A stretch of 64,000 nucleotides of DNA from Cyclobacteriaceae bacterium. GTDB lineage: Bacteria; Bacteroidota; Bacteroidia; Cytophagales; Cyclobacteriaceae. Position numbers and translations under genes: made by a program. Below, piece after piece: positions 49,413-59,847 of the stretch (position 1 is its first letter; the number at the start of each line of letters is the position of its first letter). The stretch is taken from NCBI GenBank assembly GCA_022841475.1, contig JALHRJ010000004.1, positions 68,673-132,672 on the forward strand, in the 5' to 3' direction. The notes beneath the pieces were generated by a model. The model was not told the origin of the DNA, searched no databases, and worked only from the letters and a program-made list of their open reading frames with translations.

Positions 49413-50984
49413 ATGAAAAAAATTGATAAGCTGATTCTCACATCGTTTTTGGGTCCCTTCATTCTTACCTTTTTGGTGGTGGTGTTTATTCTGTTAAACA
49501 TTCACATGCTAAAATACTTCGATGATATTATTGGTAAAGATTTAGGTTGGGATGTCATAGGACAATTACTCTTCTACTTCGCAATCTTCAATACCCCAGT
49601 GGCGCTACCGCTCGCTGTATTATTATCATCGCTAATTACGTTTGGAAATTTAGGAGAACACTTTGAGTTAACGGCCATCAAAAGTTTGGGAATTTCTCTT
49701 GTAAGAAGTCTGCTTCCTATTTTCGCCTTTGTTCTTGTGCTCACCTACGGTGCGTTTCTGGTAGGTAATTATCTGGTTCCCAAAGCTGCCCTCGAAGCCT
49801 ATAGTTTGCTGTATGATATAAAACAGAAGAAACCAGCGCTGGACCTGCGACAAGGGGCCTTTTATAATTCCATACCCGATATCAGCATCAAGGTAAATGA
49901 GAAAGATCCAGAGAGTGGAATATTAAAAGGCGTTATCATTTATGATCATAGAGGCCGGTCGGGTAATAAGGAAGTGATAGTTGCCGACTCCGGAAAAATG
50001 TATACGATATTAAATGATCAATACCTGAAGCTCGAATTATTCAATGGCTACAATTACAGAGAAGGGTCGGGTGGGGATAATGAAATTTCTGGAAGACAAG
50101 GCAACGTAGAGGATAGTTATCGCAAAACTCAATTTTCAAAATCACAGATCGTTTTTGATCTCTCCTCTTTTGTGCTTAACCGCACCGACAAAAAGTGGTT
50201 TCAGAGCAACCGGATTATGCGCAATATGAGCGAGCTAGAAAAGGATATCGATTCGGTAGACACCGTAATCAAAAAAGAGAAAATAGCCATCTACACAACT
50301 GCCGAAAATCTATTCAGCTATCATTACAAGAAAGACTCAATCACCTGGCCTGAAGATATTTTGATTCTCAAAAGAAAAAAAGACTCACTTATAGCGGCAA
50401 CCAGACCCATTGCATCAACTACCACCATTACGGCCACAGTAAGTAAACCTCAAATCTTGTTGAACGTAGACTCGCTCAACATAACGGATAAACATAAAAA
50501 AGTATCGGATAGTATTTTCCAGAAACCTTATACCGGCCTCGAGATCTCAGCCGCTCTTTCACAAGTCCGCATGATTAAATCTCAGTTTCTAAGCCATAAC
50601 AGCAACGTAAAATCTTATGCATTAGAGCACCGTACCTTTCAGATTCAATGGCATAAAATTCTGGCGCAGGCCATCGCCTGCATCGCTATGTTTTTGATAG
50701 GCGCTCCGCTAGGTGCCATCATAAAAAAGGGTGGCCTTGGAATTCCTGTTCTCATGTCAATTGTGTTTTTCATTATTTTCTATGTGTTAACACTGATGGG
50801 AGAAAAGTGGGCCAAACAAGAACTTATTCCCGTTCCGGTTGGCATGTGGCTGGCCAATGCAGTCCTGGTTTCCATTGGGTTAATCTTCCTGCGACAAGCG
50901 CGGGTAGATGCGCGTCTGTTTGATTCTGATTTCTACAATGTGATTTGGGATAAGATTTCAAGACGTTTCCTTAAAAAGGCCTAA
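49413..50984 (+). CDS. LptF/LptG-family permease (lipopolysaccharide export)
   Basis: A 523-residue inner-membrane protein. Three transmembrane helices lie in the first ~115 residues (starting KLILTSFLGPFILTFLVVVF) and three more in the last ~120 (IACIAMFLIGAPLGAIIKKGGLG). A large periplasmic beta-jellyroll domain lies between. With LptB and its partner permease it would extract LPS from the inner membrane for delivery to the outer membrane. F and G cannot be told apart from sequence. The partner gene is not adjacent. The middle domain is longer than in E. coli, as is usual in Bacteroidota. Confidence 0.9.
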   Translation: MKKIDKLILTSFLGPFILTFLVVVFILLNIHMLKYFDDIIGKDLGWDVIGQLLFYFAIFNTPVALPLAVLLSSLITFGNLGEHFELTAIKSLGISLVRSLLPIFAFVLVLTYGAFLVGNYLVPKAALEAYSLLYDIKQKKPALDLRQGAFYNSIPDISIKVNEKDPESGILKGVIIYDHRGRSGNKEVIVADSGKMYTILNDQYLKLELFNGYNYREGSGGDNEISGRQGNVEDSYRKTQFSKSQIVFDLSSFVLNRTDKKWFQSNRIMRNMSELEKDIDSVDTVIKKEKIAIYTTAENLFSYHYKKDSITWPEDILILKRKKDSLIAATRPIASTTTITATVSKPQILLNVDSLNITDKHKKVSDSIFQKPYTGLEISAALSQVRMIKSQFLSHNSNVKSYALEHRTFQIQWHKILAQAIACIAMFLIGAPLGAIIKKGGLGIPVLMSIVFFIIFYVLTLMGEKWAKQELIPVPVGMWLANAVLVSIGLIFLRQARVDARLFDSDFYNVIWDKISRRFLKKA

Positions 50985-50997
50985 AAATTATCTCTGG

Positions 50998-51029
50998 TTT
51001 GGTATTATGAAGGCATTGACATACTTTTG
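50998..51029 (+). promoter_or_regulatory. Promoter of rpsO
   Basis: TTTGG (50998-51002) is followed after 19 bp by TACTTTTG (51022-51029), a good match to the -33/-7 pattern of the phylum, 37 nt before the rpsO ATG. Confidence 0.7.
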
Positions 51030-51066
51030 CGCGTTAAAAATATAGAAAAGTTAAATTTTAGAACAG

Positions 51067-51342
51067 ATGTACCTCAATTCAGAAAAGAAGCAAGAATTGT
51101 TCAGCAAGCATGGTTTTGCTAAAAAGAAGACCGATACAGGCTCTGCGGAGTCTCAAATCGCGTTGTTTACCCACCGCATTGGCCACCTAACCGAGCATTT
51201 GAAAGGCCAGAAGAAGGACTTTTCAACGCAACAAGGACTTTTAAAACTTGTTGGAAAGCGCAAGAAGCTCCTTAATTATCTCCAGAACACAAATATCGAA
51301 CGATACAGAGCTGTTCTCAGCGATCTGGATCTCAGAAAATAA
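51067..51342 (+). CDS. rpsO: 30S ribosomal protein S15
   Basis: A 91-residue protein of standard S15 length. Conserved blocks are [23 protein letters not shown] and [16 protein letters not shown]. It binds 16S rRNA in the platform and seeds S6/S18 assembly. Its pairing with pnp downstream is a widely conserved order. A terminator lies between them. Confidence 0.97.
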   Translation: MYLNSEKKQELFSKHGFAKKKTDTGSAESQIALFTHRIGHLTEHLKGQKKDFSTQQGLLKLVGKRKKLLNYLQNTNIERYRAVLSDLDLRK

Positions 51343-51355
51343 TAGAAGTTTTACG

Positions 51356-51394
51356 AATAGGGAACCGGAATCTGGTTCCCTATTCTCTTTTTTA
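51356..51394 (+). terminator. Rho-independent terminator after rpsO
   Basis: The perfect stem AATAGGGAACC / GGTTCCCTATT with a 7-nt loop is followed by CTCTTTTTT. Some readthrough into pnp is likely, since pnp starts 52 nt later. Confidence 0.88.
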
Positions 51395-51445
51395 ATAAAC
51401 CATGGAAGGGCTGTGAATTATAGGTCTTTCCAATAATTCTACCTT

Positions 51446-53593
51446 ATGAAATCAACTATTATCACAAAATCTTGTACGCTTCCTGATGGACGTACCATTA
51501 CACTTGAAACCGGAAAGTTAGCTCGTCAGGCTGACGGTGCTGTCGTGCTTCGCATGGGCGATACGATGATCCTCGCTACCGCAGTTGCCGCTCAAACGGC
51601 AAAGGATGGCGTTGACTTTTTACCCATGTCTGTCGATTACCAGGAGCGATTCGCTTCAACGGGTAAGATACCTGGCGGATTCTTAAAACGTGAGGGAAAA
51701 CTTTCAGACTATGAAGTCTTGATCAGTCGTTTAGTGGATCGTGCCATTCGTCCGTTGTTCCCTGTTGATTATCATGCTGAAACTCAAATTGCAATCCAGC
51801 TTATCTCAGGTGATCACAAAGCATTGCCCGATGCATTAGCCGCTTTTGCAGCTTCTGCAGCACTTGCTGTATCTGATATTCCATTTCAAGGACCAATTTC
51901 AGAAGTAAGGGTTATACGGCTTGAGGGTCAGTACATTATAAATCCTACGTTAGAGCAAAAAGAAAAGGCTGATTTAGACTTTATCGTTGCCGCTTCCATC
52001 GATAACATTTTAATGGTGGAAGGTGAATGCAAAGAGATCAATGAGGAAGACATGCTGGTTGCCCTTAAGCTGGCACATGATGCTATCAAGGTGCAATGCC
52101 AGGTGCAGTTAGATCTTGCCCAAGCTGCCGGTAAAACTGAGAAGCGCGTGTATAGCCATGAGGTGAAAGATGAAGCTTTCAAGGCTGAGCTTTTCAAACT
52201 TCTTTATGATAAAGTTTATGATGTGGCGCGTCAGCAATTGGCCAACAAACATACCCGCTCGGAATTATTCGGGAAGATAGTAGAAGAGTATCTTGCTTCG
52301 TTACCGGAAGATACAACAGTCAATAAGGATCTTGTTAAAAAGTATTACAAGGACATTCAAAAAGCTGCCTGTCGCAATTTAGTTCTTAATGAAAAAGTTC
52401 GCCTGGATGGTCGTAAGACGAACGAAATCAGACAGATAACATCGGAAATTGATTACCTTCCTTCGGCACATGGTTCTTCTGTCTTTACGCGCGGAGAAAC
52501 CCAGTCTTTGACAACTGTAACGCTCGGTACCAAAATGGACGAGCAGATGGTGGATGGTGCAATGTTTGATGGCTACAACAAATTTATTCTGCACTATAAT
52601 TTCCCAGGCTTTTCCACGGGTGAAGTAAAACCCAATCGTGGTCCGGGCCGAAGAGAAGTTGGTCATGGCAATCTTGCTATGCGGGCTTTGAAGCAAGTGC
52701 TTCCTAATCTGGCAGAAGGGCCCTACACCATCCGGGTTGTATCTGATATTCTGGAATCAAATGGTTCGTCATCCATGGCAACTGTGTGTGCAGGATCATT
52801 AGCATTGATGGATGCCGGTATCAAAATAACCTCTCCGGTATCAGGTATTGCTATGGGTATGATCTCAGATAGCGCTACTAAAAAATATGCAATTCTCTCC
52901 GACATCCTGGGCGATGAAGATCACTTAGGTGATATGGATTTTAAAGTTACCGGTACTGAAAAAGGTATCACGGCATGCCAGATGGACCTCAAGGTTGACG
53001 GCTTAACATACGATGTTCTTAAAGAGGCTCTTGATCAAGCCAAAGAAGGTCGTCTTCATATTTTGAATGAGATGAAGAAAACGATCTCCTCACCAAAACC
53101 AGATCTCAAACCACATGCACCACGTGCAGTAACCATCATGATCGACAAAGATATGATCGGTGCCGTAATCGGGCCCGGTGGAAAAGTTATTCAGGAAATC
53201 CAGAAGACTACGGGTGCTACGGTTGTTATTGAAGAAGTTGGAAACAAGGGCATCGTAAACATCTTCGCAACCAATCAGGAGGTAATGGATGCTGCCGTGA
53301 AGCGTGTTAAAAATATCGTTGCTATTCCTGAAGTAGATCAGGTATACGATGGGGTTGTAAAATCAATTATGCCTTTTGGTGCATTCGTTGAATTTATGCC
53401 GGGCAAAGATGGCTTATTGCATATCTCCGAAATCAAGTGGGAGCGTCTGGAAACTATGGAGGGTGTGATGGAAGTAGGAGAACAAGTAAAGGTAAAACTC
53501 GTTGAGGTGGATAAGAAAACTGGTAAATTCAGGTTATCCCGCAAGGTGTTGCTTCCTAAACCACCCAGAAAAGAAGAAGCTCCAAGCGCTTAA
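51446..53593 (+). CDS. pnp: Polyribonucleotide nucleotidyltransferase
   Basis: A 715-residue 3'-5' phosphorolytic exoribonuclease of the RNA degradosome. Two RNase PH domains are present; the second contains the FTRGETQSL block and [16 protein letters not shown] near 490. The KH domain carries [15 protein letters not shown] near 568, and the S1 domain spans about 632-700 ([25 protein letters not shown]). Complete and intact. Confidence 0.97.
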   Translation: MKSTIITKSCTLPDGRTITLETGKLARQADGAVVLRMGDTMILATAVAAQTAKDGVDFLPMSVDYQERFASTGKIPGGFLKREGKLSDYEVLISRLVDRAIRPLFPVDYHAETQIAIQLISGDHKALPDALAAFAASAALAVSDIPFQGPISEVRVIRLEGQYIINPTLEQKEKADLDFIVAASIDNILMVEGECKEINEEDMLVALKLAHDAIKVQCQVQLDLAQAAGKTEKRVYSHEVKDEAFKAELFKLLYDKVYDVARQQLANKHTRSELFGKIVEEYLASLPEDTTVNKDLVKKYYKDIQKAACRNLVLNEKVRLDGRKTNEIRQITSEIDYLPSAHGSSVFTRGETQSLTTVTLGTKMDEQMVDGAMFDGYNKFILHYNFPGFSTGEVKPNRGPGRREVGHGNLAMRALKQVLPNLAEGPYTIRVVSDILESNGSSSMATVCAGSLALMDAGIKITSPVSGIAMGMISDSATKKYAILSDILGDEDHLGDMDFKVTGTEKGITACQMDLKVDGLTYDVLKEALDQAKEGRLHILNEMKKTISSPKPDLKPHAPRAVTIMIDKDMIGAVIGPGGKVIQEIQKTTGATVVIEEVGNKGIVNIFATNQEVMDAAVKRVKNIVAIPEVDQVYDGVVKSIMPFGAFVEFMPGKDGLLHISEIKWERLETMEGVMEVGEQVKVKLVEVDKKTGKFRLSRKVLLPKPPRKEEAPSA

Positions 53594-53667
53594 TTTTTTT
53601 ATCAAGTAATGTTTTTGGAACTAAATTTTCGTTTTTTCGTGTTTGATTTAAACGACCACCAAGTTCG

Positions 53668-54531
53668 ATGAGACAGCTAAAGATCAGTAAGCAGATTACG
53701 AATCGCGAAAGCCAGTCGCTTGATAAATATCTTCAGGAGATTGGAAAGGTTGACTTACTCACACCGGATGAGGAAGTAGAACTCGCCAAGCGAATCAAAG
53801 AGGGGGATCAGATCGCATTGGAGAAATTAACGAAAGCCAATTTGCGTTTCGTTGTTTCGGTTGCCAAGCAATATCAAAACCAGGGCTTATCGTTAGGTGA
53901 TTTAATCAACGAGGGAAATCTGGGTTTGATTAAAGCAGCACAACGTTTTGATGAGACCCGCGGATTTAAATTCATCTCGTATGCTGTATGGTGGATTCGT
54001 CAATCCATTTTGCAGGCGTTGGCAGAACAATCACGTATTGTTCGTCTTCCACTTAACCGTGTAGGTTCGCTGAATAAAATTTCCAAAACGTTTTCCGAAC
54101 TGGAGCAAAAGTTTGAACGTGAACCATCACCGGAAGAACTTGCGGAAGTGTTGGAAGTAACTACGGCTGAAGTGGTAGACACCATGAAGATTTCCGGTCG
54201 TCATGTTTCTATGGATGCACCGTTTGTACAAGGTGAAGAAAACAGTTTACTGGATGTGTTGGAGAACGACAGTGAAGAGACTCCTGACTCCGGTTTAATG
54301 ACAGACTCATTGCGCAGAGAAGTGCAACGTGCTTTGTCAACGTTAACACAGCGCGAGTCGGATGTAATCACCCTTTACTTTGGTCTTAATGGCGAGCATG
54401 CCATGACGCTGGAAGAGATCGGTGAGAAGTTTAACCTGACCCGAGAACGCGTGCGCCAGATAAAGGAAAAGGCTATTCGCAGACTGCGTCATACCTCCAG
54501 AAGCAAGGCTTTAAAGCCTTACCTCGGTTAA
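53668..54531 (+). CDS. rpoD: Primary sigma factor RpoD/SigA
   Basis: A 287-residue sigma-70 without region 1.1, the form usual in Bacteroidota. Region 1.2 begins near 17 ([20 protein letters not shown]). Region 2 holds [23 protein letters not shown] and [10 protein letters not shown]. Region 4 holds the helix-turn-helix [20 protein letters not shown]. It recognises the TAnnTTTG/TTG promoters seen throughout the window. A small mobile-looking repeat follows it. Confidence 0.96.
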   Translation: MRQLKISKQITNRESQSLDKYLQEIGKVDLLTPDEEVELAKRIKEGDQIALEKLTKANLRFVVSVAKQYQNQGLSLGDLINEGNLGLIKAAQRFDETRGFKFISYAVWWIRQSILQALAEQSRIVRLPLNRVGSLNKISKTFSELEQKFEREPSPEELAEVLEVTTAEVVDTMKISGRHVSMDAPFVQGEENSLLDVLENDSEETPDSGLMTDSLRREVQRALSTLTQRESDVITLYFGLNGEHAMTLEEIGEKFNLTRERVRQIKEKAIRRLRHTSRSKALKPYLG

Positions 54532-54558
54532 TAATGTTAATTTAAAGCGCTTTAATAA

Positions 54559-54683
54559 AGGCTGTTTCAAGAGTAGTCCAGTCATCATAGGCATTGACCC
54601 GCGATCCCAGATTAAAGAAGGACAAACGAGATTCCGGCTCAAAGGCCGGAATGACATTCCAAATTCGACTTTTGAAACAGCCT
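54559..54683. mobile_element. 125-bp MITE-like element with 12-bp terminal inverted repeats
   Basis: The ends AGGCTGTTTCAA (54559-54570) and TTGAAACAGCCT (54672-54683) are perfect inverted repeats. An inner hairpin ATTCCGGC-TCAAAG-GCCGGAAT lies at 54631-54652. No coding capacity. I see no clear target duplication. It separates rpoD from trxB. Confidence 0.75.
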
Positions 54684-54713
54684 CTTTCATTAATTCAAAT
54701 TACAAATCATCAA

Positions 54714-55658
54714 ATGGAAAAAGTAAAAGTGTTGATTATCGGATCGGGTCCGGCTGGTTATACAGCAGCCATTTATGCTGCCCGCGCAGGACTTACCCCC
54801 GTTCTTTATACCGGTGGACAACCCGGTGGACAGCTTACCACAACCAATGATGTTGAGAACTTTCCCGGCTACCCGGAAGGAATCAATGGCCCGCAGATGA
54901 TGATGGACCTGCAGAAGCAAGCCGAGCGCTTTGGTACCAAGGTTAGTTTTGGATTGGTGACCAGTGTAGACTTTTCATCGTATCCATTAAAAGTTACTAT
55001 TGATGAAAAAGATACACTGCTCGCAGAGACAGTCATCGTTGCAACCGGAGCTTCCGCAAAATATTTAGGTATTCCTTCAGAAGAAGTTTATGCAAACCGT
55101 GGTGTATCTGCCTGTGCAGTATGCGATGGTTATTTTTACAGAGGCAAAGAAGTTGCCGTGGTTGGTGCCGGTGATTCGGCTGCAGAAGAATCTACGTATC
55201 TATCCAAGTTATGTACCAAGGTGCATTTGATTGTACGCAGAGATGAGATGCGCGCTTCTAAAATCATGCAACAACGCGTAATCAACACACCGAATATCGA
55301 GATTCATTGGAACTCGGAAACGGATGAGATATTGGGCGATGATAATGGTGTAACGGGTGTTCGCATTTTGAACAATACAACAGGCGTGAAGAAAGTAATT
55401 CCTATCCAGGGTTTCTTCCTTGCCATTGGTCATAAACCCAGCACCGATGTTTTCAAAGGACAACTAGACATGGACGAATCAGGATATGTGAAGGTGATTC
55501 CCGGAACGACTAAAACTAATGTAGAAGGTGTGTTTGCCGTTGGCGATGTGGCTGATAGAGTCTATCGACAGGCTATTACTGCTGCCGGTAGTGGTTGTAT
55601 GGGCGCCCTCGATGCCGAGAAGTTTCTGGCTGCTAAAGAAATGGAAGTTGCTCATTAA
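54714..55658 (+). CDS. trxB: Thioredoxin reductase
   Basis: A 314-residue flavoenzyme started at MEKVKVLIIGSGPAGYTAAI; the longer frame would run through the MITE-like repeat. FAD motif GSGPAG, redox CAVCDGY near residue 137, NADPH motif GAGDSAAEES near 157 and C-terminal FAVGDVADRVYRQAITAAGSG are all present. It supplies electrons to thioredoxin, and so to the Bcp peroxiredoxin and APS reductase in this window. bshB1 follows 9 nt after its stop. Confidence 0.96.
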   Translation: MEKVKVLIIGSGPAGYTAAIYAARAGLTPVLYTGGQPGGQLTTTNDVENFPGYPEGINGPQMMMDLQKQAERFGTKVSFGLVTSVDFSSYPLKVTIDEKDTLLAETVIVATGASAKYLGIPSEEVYANRGVSACAVCDGYFYRGKEVAVVGAGDSAAEESTYLSKLCTKVHLIVRRDEMRASKIMQQRVINTPNIEIHWNSETDEILGDDNGVTGVRILNNTTGVKKVIPIQGFFLAIGHKPSTDVFKGQLDMDESGYVKVIPGTTKTNVEGVFAVGDVADRVYRQAITAAGSGCMGALDAEKFLAAKEMEVAH

Positions 55659-55667
55659 TCTCAACCG

Positions 55668-56384
55668 ATGAAACTCGACATACTTGTTTTAGCCGCACAT
55701 CCGGATGATGCTGAACTGGGCTGCGGTGGCACCATCGCCAGGCAAGTAGCATTGGGAAATAAAGTAGGCATCATAGACTTTACCCGCGGTGAACTAGGAA
55801 CCCGCGGCACGGTGCAAACCCGTGATCAGGAAGCGAAAGACTCCGCACAAATTCTTGGCATTTCAGTTCGGGAAAATCTGAACTTCCGTGATGGCTTTTT
55901 TAAGAACGATGAAGAACATCAACGCGAAGTAATTCGGGTGATAAGAAAATATCAACCTGAAATTGTTCTCGCCAATGCAACGTACGATCGTCATCCCGAT
56001 CATGGCAAAGGAGCAGGGTTAGCATTTGAAGCCTGTTTCTATTCAGGACTGGCAAAGATTGAAACGAATGACAACGGTGTGAATCAAAAAGCCTGGCGAC
56101 CAAAGCATGTATATCACTTCATCCAAAGTCAATATATTCAACCGGATTTTGTAGTGGATGTTTCCGATTTCTGGGAAACCAAAATGAAATCTATCCGGGC
56201 CTATAAAACACAGTTTCATAATCCCGAAAGCAATGAGCCCGAGACTTTTATATCCAGTCCGGCTTTTATAAAATTTCTTGAATCCCGCGCCCAGGAATTA
56301 GGTCATGCCATTGGTGCAATGTATGGCGAAGGCTTTACCGTGCGCAGGGTAATCGGTGTTAACGATATCCTTTCAATTCGTTAA
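55668..56384 (+). CDS. bshB1: Bacillithiol biosynthesis deacetylase BshB1
   Basis: A 238-residue LmbE-family zinc deacetylase. The zinc motif AAHPDDAELGCGG is at residues 9-21, the third ligand region is DRHPDHGKGA near 108, and GELGTRGTVQTRDQEA is typical of BshB1. It removes acetate from GlcNAc-malate in bacillithiol synthesis. Next to trxB it suggests a thiol-redox cluster. Other bsh genes are not in the window. Confidence 0.92.
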   Translation: MKLDILVLAAHPDDAELGCGGTIARQVALGNKVGIIDFTRGELGTRGTVQTRDQEAKDSAQILGISVRENLNFRDGFFKNDEEHQREVIRVIRKYQPEIVLANATYDRHPDHGKGAGLAFEACFYSGLAKIETNDNGVNQKAWRPKHVYHFIQSQYIQPDFVVDVSDFWETKMKSIRAYKTQFHNPESNEPETFISSPAFIKFLESRAQELGHAIGAMYGEGFTVRRVIGVNDILSIR

Positions 56385-56390
56385 TCTTCA

Positions 56391-57032
56391 TCACGGAGCG
56401 AGGCGATGGATAACCCACTCACCATCGTTTTTATAATACACAATCCGGTCATGCAAACGGCTTGCCCGGCCTTGCCAGAATTCTATCTCAAAAGGTTCTA
56501 CTGCATAGCCACCCCATTGGTGCGGCTTGGGTAAAACGTCTTTTCCTTCAAATCGTTTTTCTATTTCTTTCACGCGCGCTTCCAACAATTCGCGGTCTTT
56601 AATAATGCTACTTTGTGGCGAAGCCCACGCGCCCACCTGACTACCTCTGGGTCTGCTTTGAAAGTACGCTTCCGATACGGCTGTTTCCAATCGTTCACTC
56701 ACGCCTTCAATTCTTACCTGCCGTTCAAGTTCGGGCCAGAAAAAAGTAAGTGCACAGGCAGGATTATGTTCAAGTTCTTTTCCTTTCTTACTTTGGTAGT
56801 TTGTGTAAAATGAAAATTTATTCTTTTCAACACCTTTCAACAGCACAACTCTTGCGGTAGGCCTGCCGGCCTCTGTTACCGTAGAGAGTGTCATAGCAGT
56901 AGGTTCCAATACCTCCGCTTGCATGGCTTCCTTAAACCACTTTTCAAACTGCACGATCGGATTTTTATCGATTGTTTTTAATTCCAGCGAAGCCATCGTG
57001 TACTCTTTGCGGATTTCAGAAATCGGTGTCAT
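56391..57032 (-). CDS. pdxH: Pyridoxamine 5'-phosphate oxidase
   Basis: A 213-residue FMN enzyme that makes pyridoxal 5'-phosphate. Typical blocks are PTAMTLSTVTEAGRPTARVVLLKG, FYTNYQSKKGKEL, SRPRGSQVGAWASPQS and the C-terminal signature IEFWQGRASRLHDRI. Complete. Convergent with bshB1 with a 6-nt gap. Confidence 0.96.
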   Translation of the reverse strand: MTPISEIRKEYTMASLELKTIDKNPIVQFEKWFKEAMQAEVLEPTAMTLSTVTEAGRPTARVVLLKGVEKNKFSFYTNYQSKKGKELEHNPACALTFFWPELERQVRIEGVSERLETAVSEAYFQSRPRGSQVGAWASPQSSIIKDRELLEARVKEIEKRFEGKDVLPKPHQWGGYAVEPFEIEFWQGRASRLHDRIVYYKNDGEWVIHRLAP

Positions 57033-57149
57033 AACTTTTTTTGAAAAATTAACAAAACCATAGGTTGCATCTTATGATTTCTCTCCTTTTATTAAGATAT
57101 ATTTTAGCAAGCTAATGATGCACTCAAAAACGCGTTAATCAGGTAATAA

Positions 57150-57728
57150 ATGATGGAATTTTTCAAATACAATAACAAAATACTCCCGCAAAAGGGGGGG
57201 CTACTATTATCCGAACCTTATTTGGCCGACCCCAACTTTGAACGCACCACTATTTTATTAACCGAACATAATGAAGAAGGTTCCGTTGGATTTATATTAA
57301 ACAAGCCTTCCGACTCGCGGGTAAGTGAAATAATGGACGATTTAAAAGAATTTGATTCACGCGTATTTATCGGTGGACCGGTGCAGCAGGATACCCTGCA
57401 CTTTGTTCATCGTATTGGAACATTAACCGATGCCATTGAAATTGCTCCCGGTCTCTATTGGGGCGGTAATTTCGATCAATTGGTCGCACTGGTTGATACT
57501 CAAAAGATTGCAGCTACCGATATTAAGTTTTTCCTGGGCTATAGTGGCTGGTCGCCCGGCCAGTTGGAGGAAGAATTGAAGATTGATTCCTGGATTGTAA
57601 GTGATCAGGTTTCGGAAGAATTGGTATTTGAAACAGACCCTGAACAAATGTGGAAAACGGCCATGCGCGGGCTGGGTGGCAGGTTCTCAATTTATTCCAA
57701 TTACCCGGAAGACCCCCGCATGAATTAA
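57150..57728 (+). CDS. YqgE/AlgH-family protein (UPF0301)
   Basis: A 192-residue protein. Conserved blocks are GGLLLSEPYLADPNFERTTILL, GSVGFILNKPS, VFIGGPVQQDTLHFVHR and FLGYSGWSPGQLEEEL. The family is widespread and its biochemical role is unresolved. An ATG at 57150 and a second at 57153 are both possible. The DUF349 gene follows 41 nt after its stop. Confidence 0.93.
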   Translation: MMEFFKYNNKILPQKGGLLLSEPYLADPNFERTTILLTEHNEEGSVGFILNKPSDSRVSEIMDDLKEFDSRVFIGGPVQQDTLHFVHRIGTLTDAIEIAPGLYWGGNFDQLVALVDTQKIAATDIKFFLGYSGWSPGQLEEELKIDSWIVSDQVSEELVFETDPEQMWKTAMRGLGGRFSIYSNYPEDPRMN

Positions 57729-57769
57729 ATGATTTTAGTATTTTTACAGTTCCTCAGACGAGGGCGTTG

Positions 57770-59623
57770 ATGATGATGGAAAACGGTAAAGTGGTGCAAG
57801 AAGAGCAAGTAAGAGATGCAGCTGAGGAAGTTTCTGATCCTGTATTAATCAAGAATGGTTTCACAGAAGAGCTGGGCGAGGTGATTGATACCGAAACAGA
57901 GGCCGACCATCCGGTAGAGGATTATTCCAACTACACCAAAGCTGATTTTGTTGCGCGGGTAAAAGAACTCTCCAAAGAGGATGATTTTCGTAAAGTTGAT
58001 TCGGTACTGAAAGAACTCAAACATTTGTTTGATGAAAACAGAAATGCTGAAAAGATTCTTGCCTTAGAAAAATTTAAGAAAGAAGGTGGTGTTGAAGATG
58101 ACTTTGAATACCGGTTGGATGAATTAGATCATGCCTTTGATGCTACGGTTAAATTAATCCGAGATCGCAAAAATCAACACTTCAAAAATATTGAAGAAAA
58201 GAAGTCGGAGAACTTAGCCAGGAAGAACGAGATTCTTGAAAAACTCAGAGCGCTGGTAGATGGTGAAGATTCATCACAGTCATTCCAGATTTTTAAACAA
58301 CTACAACACGATTGGAAAAACGTGGGGCCTGTGCCCATGGCCCAGCTTAAAACGTTGTGGGCTAATTACAATGCACTGGTTGATCGTTTCTACGATCATC
58401 GCAATATTTATTTTGAACTCAAGGAGTTAGATCGTAAAAAGAATCTTGAGTTAAAAAATGACTTGTGCTTCAAGGCCGAGCAACTGATCATCAAAGAGCG
58501 CATCAAAGATGCCGTGCGCGAGTTAAATGAACTCCATCATGAATTTAAACATTTAGGTCCCGTACCGAAGGAAGAACAGGAAACTGTATGGCAACGCTTT
58601 AAAGCAGCTTCCGATGCCGTATATGCCAAGCGGGATGCTTTCGTGAACAACCTGCAGCAAGAATTAAAAACGAACCTTGATGCCAAACTAAAAGTAGGTG
58701 AGGAGGTTACTGCCTTTGCAACCTTTACCTCCGACAGGATCAAAGACTGGAATCAGAAGACCCAGGAAATTCTGGACGTGCAAAAGCGCTGGGATGCGGT
58801 GGGGGGTGTGCCCCGTTCAAAGTCTAAAGACTTAAATAAAAAATTCTGGTCGGCATTCAAATCCTTCTTTCATAACAAGAATCAGTTCTTTAAAAAACTA
58901 GATGAAGAGCGCGATCGCAACCTGAAGGCAAAACAGGAATTGGTAGCCCGTGCCCTCGAGCTCAAAGCCAGCGATGATTGGGCCCGCACTTCGCAAGAAC
59001 TGAAAGACCTGCAACAAAAATGGAAAGACATTGGCCCGGTGCCAGAAAAGTTTCGCGATAAAATCTATAAAGAGTTTAAAGAAGCCTGCGACTTTTTCTT
59101 TGAGCAACGCAGAGGCACACAAGAGAAAGCCGACAGCGAGCAGGAAGAAAATCTGAAAAAGAAAGAAGCGATACTGGATGAGTTAACGAAGGCAACAGTT
59201 GATAAAAGTGGAAGCCTTGAATCCTTACAGGAGCTACAGGCGCGCTTTAATGAAATTGGTTTTGTGCCCAAGCATGCAGTAGCCTCTTTGAAGAGTCGTT
59301 TTTCTGAGGCCACTTCCAAATATATTGAGTCTATTGGGGGATTAAATTCTGCGCAGAAAGATCAGGTGGCCCTGGAACTACAGTTGAATAGCTTGAAGAA
59401 TGATCCGCAGGCCGAGCGCAAGATCTTTCACAAAGAGCAAACGCTGCGTAAGCAGATTACAAAGGCCGAAAATGACCTGGCTACTTTGCGTAATAATCTC
59501 GAGTTCTTCGGGCGGTCGAAGAATGCCGAAAAGATGAAGGCTGAGTTTAACGATCAGATTGCAGTTGCCAGCGAAAACCTGCTACAGCTAAAAAAGCAGT
59601 TAAAACTGTTGAAATCCGTATAG
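57770..59623 (+). CDS. DUF349-repeat coiled-coil protein
   Basis: A 617-residue acidic, highly charged helical protein started at MMMENGKVVQEEQV; the longer frame would overlap yqgE. Five DUF349 units are seen, each with a W/F-x-x-IG/VG-x-VP core: DWKNVGPVP, EFKHLGPVP, RWDAVGGVP, KWKDIGPVP and RFNEIGFVP. The C-terminal ~80 residues form a coiled coil ending LLQLKKQLKLLKSV. The function of the family is not established. Cytoplasmic, large, conserved in Bacteroidota. Confidence 0.9.
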   Translation: MMMENGKVVQEEQVRDAAEEVSDPVLIKNGFTEELGEVIDTETEADHPVEDYSNYTKADFVARVKELSKEDDFRKVDSVLKELKHLFDENRNAEKILALEKFKKEGGVEDDFEYRLDELDHAFDATVKLIRDRKNQHFKNIEEKKSENLARKNEILEKLRALVDGEDSSQSFQIFKQLQHDWKNVGPVPMAQLKTLWANYNALVDRFYDHRNIYFELKELDRKKNLELKNDLCFKAEQLIIKERIKDAVRELNELHHEFKHLGPVPKEEQETVWQRFKAASDAVYAKRDAFVNNLQQELKTNLDAKLKVGEEVTAFATFTSDRIKDWNQKTQEILDVQKRWDAVGGVPRSKSKDLNKKFWSAFKSFFHNKNQFFKKLDEERDRNLKAKQELVARALELKASDDWARTSQELKDLQQKWKDIGPVPEKFRDKIYKEFKEACDFFFEQRRGTQEKADSEQEENLKKKEAILDELTKATVDKSGSLESLQELQARFNEIGFVPKHAVASLKSRFSEATSKYIESIGGLNSAQKDQVALELQLNSLKNDPQAERKIFHKEQTLRKQITKAENDLATLRNNLEFFGRSKNAEKMKAEFNDQIAVASENLLQLKKQLKLLKSV

Positions 59624-59628
59624 GAGCC

Positions 59629-59658
59629 TTGTAAAAACCAACACTTACGCTATTTTTG
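59629..59658 (+). promoter_or_regulatory. Promoter of tRNA-Thr
   Basis: TTG (59629-59631), a 19-bp spacer and TATTTTTG (59651-59658) fit the phylum's -33/-7 pattern exactly, 44 nt before the tRNA. Confidence 0.75.
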
Positions 59659-59702
59659 CAGCCTTATAAAAAGGAAGTAACACTCCTTAATTAAGCTCAT
59701 CC

Positions 59703-59775
<73 letters not shown>

Positions 59776-59779
59776 CATT

Positions 59780-59815
59780 AAGCATTCATCTTTATTGGTG
59801 AATGCTTTTTTATTT
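59780..59815 (+). terminator. Rho-independent terminator of tRNA-Thr
   Basis: The stem AGCATTCA / TGAATGCT (59781-59788, 59799-59806) is followed by a T-rich tract, directly after the tRNA. Confidence 0.85.
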
Positions 59816-59847
59816 TATTGATTGCTGGCCATTGCCTACTGAAGTTG

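Noticed and set aside
51356..51394. S15 autoregulatory RNA element
   Set aside because: The hairpin lies after rpsO and is followed by a T-run, so it is a terminator; no upstream pseudoknot could be recognised.
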